Source: DATIKM01 sp035477595
Lineage (GTDB): Bacteria; Armatimonadota; Chthonomonadetes; Chthonomonadales; CAJBBX01
Length of the DNA stretch: 64,000 nt
Direction: 5' to 3'
Assembly: GCA_035477595.1 (NCBI GenBank)
Contig: DATIKM010000071.1
Coordinates: forward strand, 1-64,000
Shown here one piece after another: positions 60,564 to 64,000 of the stretch. Within the stretch, counting starts at the first letter, position 1, and each line of letters starts with the position of its first letter. Made by a program: the position numbers and the translations under genes. The notes below the pieces were generated by a model. That model was not told where the DNA came from. It was given only the letters and a program-made list of their open reading frames with translations, and ran no database searches.

Positions 60564-63500
60564 CTAGTCCGGGTAATGGCAGTGTTTGTACTTCCGCCGG
60601 CTACCGCACCAGCAGGGATCGTTCCGTCCGAGCTTGCGCCCGGCAGCGCGCGGCGCGGCAGCAGGAACGGCGCCGGGGACGCCGCCGGCATCATCCGGAG
60701 CGGCATCGAAGGTTGGGTACTCGCGGCGCGGCCGCGGAGACTCGGCGACCGCCTGTACGTGGAACATCGTGCGCGCGATCTCGTCCTGGATCGAGTGCTG
60801 CATGTCCTCGAACATGCTGAAGGCCTCCCTCTGGTAATCCAGAATGGGGTCCTTCTGCGCATACCCGCGCAGGCCAATACCCTCACGCAGGTAGTCCATG
60901 TTCGCCAGATGCTCCATCCACTTGCGGTTGATGGCCAGGAGCGCCACGCGGCGCTCGATGTCGCGCATGGCCTCCGCCTCGCCGGTTACGTCGCCGACCT
61001 CGCGCTCCTTTCGCTCGTACGCGTCGCTGACGATGCCGGTGAGCTGCTCCTTGAGCTCATCGCGTCCCTTGCCGCGGAGGTCGTCCGGCGTTACGTAGAG
61101 GCTCAGCGGAAAGTACTGGTCGAGCCCTTCGTGCATCTGGTCGATCGCCCACTCCGTCTGGCGCTCAGTCTCCGGGCAGAACATATCGACGGCGCTGGTC
61201 ACGGTCTGCTGCAGGAACCCGAGGATCGTGTCGCGCAGATCGGCGCCCTCCAGGACGCGGCGCCTCTCCCGGTAGATGATCTCGCGCTGCTTGTTCATCA
61301 CGTCGTCGTACCGCAGGACATGCTTGCGCATCTCGAAGTGGTGCTCTTCCACCTTCTTCTGGGCGCGCGCGATCATGCGTGACAGTATCCTGGCGTCCAT
61401 CGCCTGGTCATCGGGCCACGTGCGCAGGAGCGGGTGCTGGGTGCGATCCCCGAACAGGCGCCAGAGCTCGTCCTCCAGGGACACGTAGAAGCGACTCTCT
61501 CCGGGGTCGCCCTGGCGACCGGAGCGTCCACGGAGCTGATTGTCGATCCGTCGGCTCTCGTGGCGCTCCGTGCCGAGGATGAAGAGCCCGCCGCGAGCAC
61601 GCACCTCATCTGCCGCCCGCCCGTGCTCCTCCGGTGTCAGGGTGGTAACCGAGTCCAGGACGCTTCCGGCCTTGCCGCCGCGCCGGAACGAGAGCGCTGC
61701 CACGATCTCGTCCTGCTCACCATCGTCGGCGTCGTCGCCAGTCGCCTCGGCGTTGTCGGCGGGCGTCTCGCTGACCGGCGCCAGCTCGGCGTCCTGCCCG
61801 GGCGGAAGCTCCATGGCCTGTGGCTTGCCGCCCAGGATGATGTCTACGCCTCGACCGGCCATGTTCGTCGCGATCGTCACGCCGCCGAGGCGTCCCGCTT
61901 CGGCGATGATGATCGCCTCCTTCTCGTGGTACTTGGCGTTCAGCACGTTGTGCGGGATGCCGTGCACCAGCGATTCGCGGAGTCGCTCGAGGTAGCCATC
62001 GTCCTCTGGCAGCTGCAGCATGCGCAGCAGGGCGCGGAGGTTCTCGTCCGCCAGCGGGTCCGCAGGGACCCCGAGTTCGCGCGCGATGATGGCGAGTTTG
62101 CCCACCGTCACGCGGTCCAGGTCGCTGTTCAGGACCTCCGTCCATGCCTCGCGCTTTGCCTTCTCGACGGCCTTCGACGCCTCCATGCGCTCCCGGACGA
62201 TGGAGACCATCCCGAGCACCTGCAGCCGGTCAGACGTGATGCGGGAGGACACCCTCTCGGACATCTCGATGGAGCGAGTGCCCACCAGCACGGGCTGCTG
62301 CTTCGTGGCGAGCCGCAGAATCTCCGCGGCTATCCCCCGGAGTTTGTGCTCGGCGCGCTTGTAGATCACGTCCGCCTGATCCATGCGGATCATCGGCTGA
62401 TGGGTAGGCACGACGACGACGTCGAGCCCGTAGATCTTGCGGAACTCGTCTTCCTCGGTCTTGGCGGTGCCCGTCATGCCGGCCAGCTTGAGGTAGAGCC
62501 GGAAGAGGTTCTGGAACGTGATGGTCGCAAGGGTCTGAGACTCATGCTTGATCGGAACGTTCTCTTTGGCCTCGATCGCCTGATGCAGTCCGTCCGAGTA
62601 TCGCCGACCGAACATCAGGCGGCCGGTGAACTCGTCCACGATGATGATCTCGCCATCCCTCACCACGTAGTCGACGTCCTTCTTGAACAGCGCGTGCGAC
62701 TTCATGGACGCGGTGATGTGATGCATCAACTGGGGATCGTCCGCCACGTTGTTAACGCCGAGCGCTGACTCAAGGCGAGCGACGCCGGCGTCCGTCATCG
62801 AGACCGTCTTGGCCTTCTCGTCCACAAGGTAGTGGATGCTCGGGTTGTTGCGGTCGCTGCTCGGGTCGTCTTTCTCCTGCTGAGACTTCGCCTCTCTGCC
62901 GGACCTGAGCGTTCGGACGACACGGTCCACGCGTCCGTAGACGCTCGTGTCCTCCTCCACGGCGCCGGAGATGATCAGCGGGGTGCGGGCTTCGTCGATC
63001 AGGATGCTGTCGACCTCGTCGACGATCGCGTAGTGCAGATCCCGCATGACCAGCTCCTCCGCGTCGAACGCCATGTTGTCGCGGAGGAAGTCGAACCCGA
63101 ACTCGTTATTGGTGCCGTAGGTGATGTCGCAGGCGTATGCCTCGCGCCGGGAGATCGCGCGGCAGTAGGTGTACCGCGGATCGGGGTCCTCATAGTCCGG
63201 ATCGAAAATGTAGGAGCCGCCGATGTCTCCTGTCTCCGGGCTCTGCCCCTGAATGATGCCGACCGTCATCCCCAGCAGATGGTAGATGGGCCCCATCCAG
63301 ACGGCGCCAACCTTGGACAGGTAGTCGTTCGCGGTGACGAGGTGAACTCCGCGGCCGGCCAGCGCATTCAGATAGAGCGGGAGGGTGGCCATCAAGGTCT
63401 TGCCCTCTCCGGTCTTCAGCTCGGCGATGCGGCAGTCGTGCGCGACCATGCCGCCGATGAGCTGCACGTCAAAGTGGCGCTGCCCGAGCGTGCGTCGGGC

Positions 63501-63800
63501 TGCCTCGCGGACGACGGCGAAGGCCTCTGGCAGGAGCGCGTCGAGCACTTCGTCGAGGGCCTTGCGCGTCTTGTCGCGGCGCTCCGAATCCAGATGCCCA
63601 TCGCGCTCGAGCTGCTCCATGTTCGACGCCCACTCGCTCTGGACTCTGTCCCTGAACTCGTCCGTCCTAGCCCGGAGCTGCTCGTTCGTGAGGGCCTGCA
63701 CCTGCGGTTCCAGAGCCGTCACCCGGTCGGCAACCACGCGGTAGCGAGCGATATCGCGCTCGTTGCTGTCCACGATCCTGCGAAGAAGGTCGACTACCAT
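60564..63800 (-). CDS. secA: Preprotein translocase ATPase SecA (long form)
   Basis: 1078 residues; E. coli SecA has 901. NBD1 Walker A AELKTGEGKTLMATLPLYL at ~127-145, Walker B AIVDEVDSILIDEARTPLI, NBD2 GTRSIEMSERVSSRI and ATNMAGRGVDIILGG. A linker insert rich in acid residues (NAEATGDDADDGEQDEIVAA) precedes RGGLFILGTERHESRRIDNQ and LRGRSGRQGDPGESRFYVSL. The C-terminal zinc tail CWCGSRRKYKHCH is present, so SecB or lipid contact is possible. It drives Sec-dependent export of the secreted proteins downstream. Confidence 0.97.
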   Translation of the reverse strand: MVVDLLRRIVDSNERDIARYRVVADRVTALEPQVQALTNEQLRARTDEFRDRVQSEWASNMEQLERDGHLDSERRDKTRKALDEVLDALLPEAFAVVREAARRTLGQRHFDVQLIGGMVAHDCRIAELKTGEGKTLMATLPLYLNALAGRGVHLVTANDYLSKVGAVWMGPIYHLLGMTVGIIQGQSPETGDIGGSYIFDPDYEDPDPRYTYCRAISRREAYACDITYGTNNEFGFDFLRDNMAFDAEELVMRDLHYAIVDEVDSILIDEARTPLIISGAVEEDTSVYGRVDRVVRTLRSGREAKSQQEKDDPSSDRNNPSIHYLVDEKAKTVSMTDAGVARLESALGVNNVADDPQLMHHITASMKSHALFKKDVDYVVRDGEIIIVDEFTGRLMFGRRYSDGLHQAIEAKENVPIKHESQTLATITFQNLFRLYLKLAGMTGTAKTEEDEFRKIYGLDVVVVPTHQPMIRMDQADVIYKRAEHKLRGIAAEILRLATKQQPVLVGTRSIEMSERVSSRITSDRLQVLGMVSIVRERMEASKAVEKAKREAWTEVLNSDLDRVTVGKLAIIARELGVPADPLADENLRALLRMLQLPEDDGYLERLRESLVHGIPHNVLNAKYHEKEAIIIAEAGRLGGVTIATNMAGRGVDIILGGKPQAMELPPGQDAELAPVSETPADNAEATGDDADDGEQDEIVAALSFRRGGKAGSVLDSVTTLTPEEHGRAADEVRARGGLFILGTERHESRRIDNQLRGRSGRQGDPGESRFYVSLEDELWRLFGDRTQHPLLRTWPDDQAMDARILSRMIARAQKKVEEHHFEMRKHVLRYDDVMNKQREIIYRERRRVLEGADLRDTILGFLQQTVTSAVDMFCPETERQTEWAIDQMHEGLDQYFPLSLYVTPDDLRGKGRDELKEQLTGIVSDAYERKEREVGDVTGEAEAMRDIERRVALLAINRKWMEHLANMDYLREGIGLRGYAQKDPILDYQREAFSMFEDMQHSIQDEIARTMFHVQAVAESPRPRREYPTFDAAPDDAGGVPGAVPAAAPRAAGRKLGRNDPCWCGSRRKYKHCHYPD

Positions 63801-63921
63801 CCCGTTTGCACCGCCTGATCAGTAGAGGGGAGTCATGTGTCGGACGCCATCGGCTGCCAAGCACACGCACAGCCGCCGTCAGCCCGTCGGCAGGGCGGAT
63901 CGGCGGCTGCGGATCGGCCAC

Positions 63922-63950
63922 AGTATACCGTTGCGACCGGCCCGTGTCAA
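63922..63950 (-). promoter_or_regulatory. Consensus sigma70 promoter of secA
   Basis: Minus-strand TTGACA, exactly 17 bp, TATACT, ~120 nt before the secA ATG. The best-matching promoter in the window together with 30088-30116. Nothing else is recognised up to 64000. Confidence 0.85.
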
Positions 63951-64000
63951 ACCCGCGACGGCGCGATCCGGGCGCGGTGGCGGAGGACAGGTTGCAGGCT

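Overview
The window is GC-rich bacterial chromosome, densely packed with genes on both strands. I see no insertion sequence, prophage, CRISPR array or rRNA. The gene mix points to a free-living, probably Gram-negative-type (diderm) bacterium of a less-studied phylum. The main signs are an S6-SSB-S18 block, a DUF6785/DUF6784 membrane protein, three tandem PilT-like ATPases, a split glycine decarboxylase, GH116, a M29 aminopeptidase, a homocysteine methyltransferase/MTHFR fusion and a very long SecA. Armatimonadota is my best guess; this is inferred from gene content and not proven. Many starts are GTG and a few are TTG. Most recognisable promoters read TTGAC(N)-17/18-TATACT.

Layout. 1-5.2 kb: the tail of a frameshifted glycoside hydrolase, a SUKH-TPR protein, RqcH (ribosome rescue), then rpsF-ssb-rpsR on the minus strand. 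5-9.7 kb: a small basic protein, a DUF6785 membrane protein, an SDR and HslU without HslV. 9.9-15.7 kb: tRNA-Ala(GGC), a photolyase, a small membrane-anchored protein and three successive PilT paralogs. 15.7-19.2 kb: an MTAP/MTIP-family phosphorylase divergent from a YfhO-like membrane protein, then a CBS protein. 19.3-30.1 kb: a long co-directional run with a complete branched-chain-amino-acid-type ABC importer, a DUF2993/LmeA-like protein, the whole glycine cleavage system (T, H, PA, PB) and a LipM-type octanoyltransferase that could lipoylate GcvH. 30.1-30.9 kb: a stand-alone receiver protein and a small membrane protein.

31.3-39.5 kb, mainly minus strand: a Gfo/Idh oxidoreductase, a guaA-hpt-rho-bifunctional nuclease operon with a clear promoter, tRNA-Gln(CTG), and an overlapping TIM-barrel/LOG/TSUP trio. 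39.6-42.6 kb, plus strand: a methyltransferase, a 640-bp decayed or gene-free stretch and a nucleotide-sugar dehydrogenase. 42.7-51.4 kb, minus strand: a three-gene ParA cassette whose two partners I do not recognise, a M29 aminopeptidase, GDP-fucose synthesis (gmd-fcl) and a GH116 glycosidase. 51.5-56.2 kb, mostly plus: a methyltransferase, a LolA-like protein (minus), the methionine/folate fusion enzyme, ndk and a VOC protein. 56.3-63.8 kb, minus: a Nif3-family protein that has lost its metal ligands, prs, two secreted proteins and secA with a consensus promoter.

The most interesting items are the orphan ParA cassette, the ligand-less Nif3 protein, the importer-to-glycine-cleavage superoperon with an enlarged LivH, the triple PilT array, and the unusual tails of S6 and SSB.
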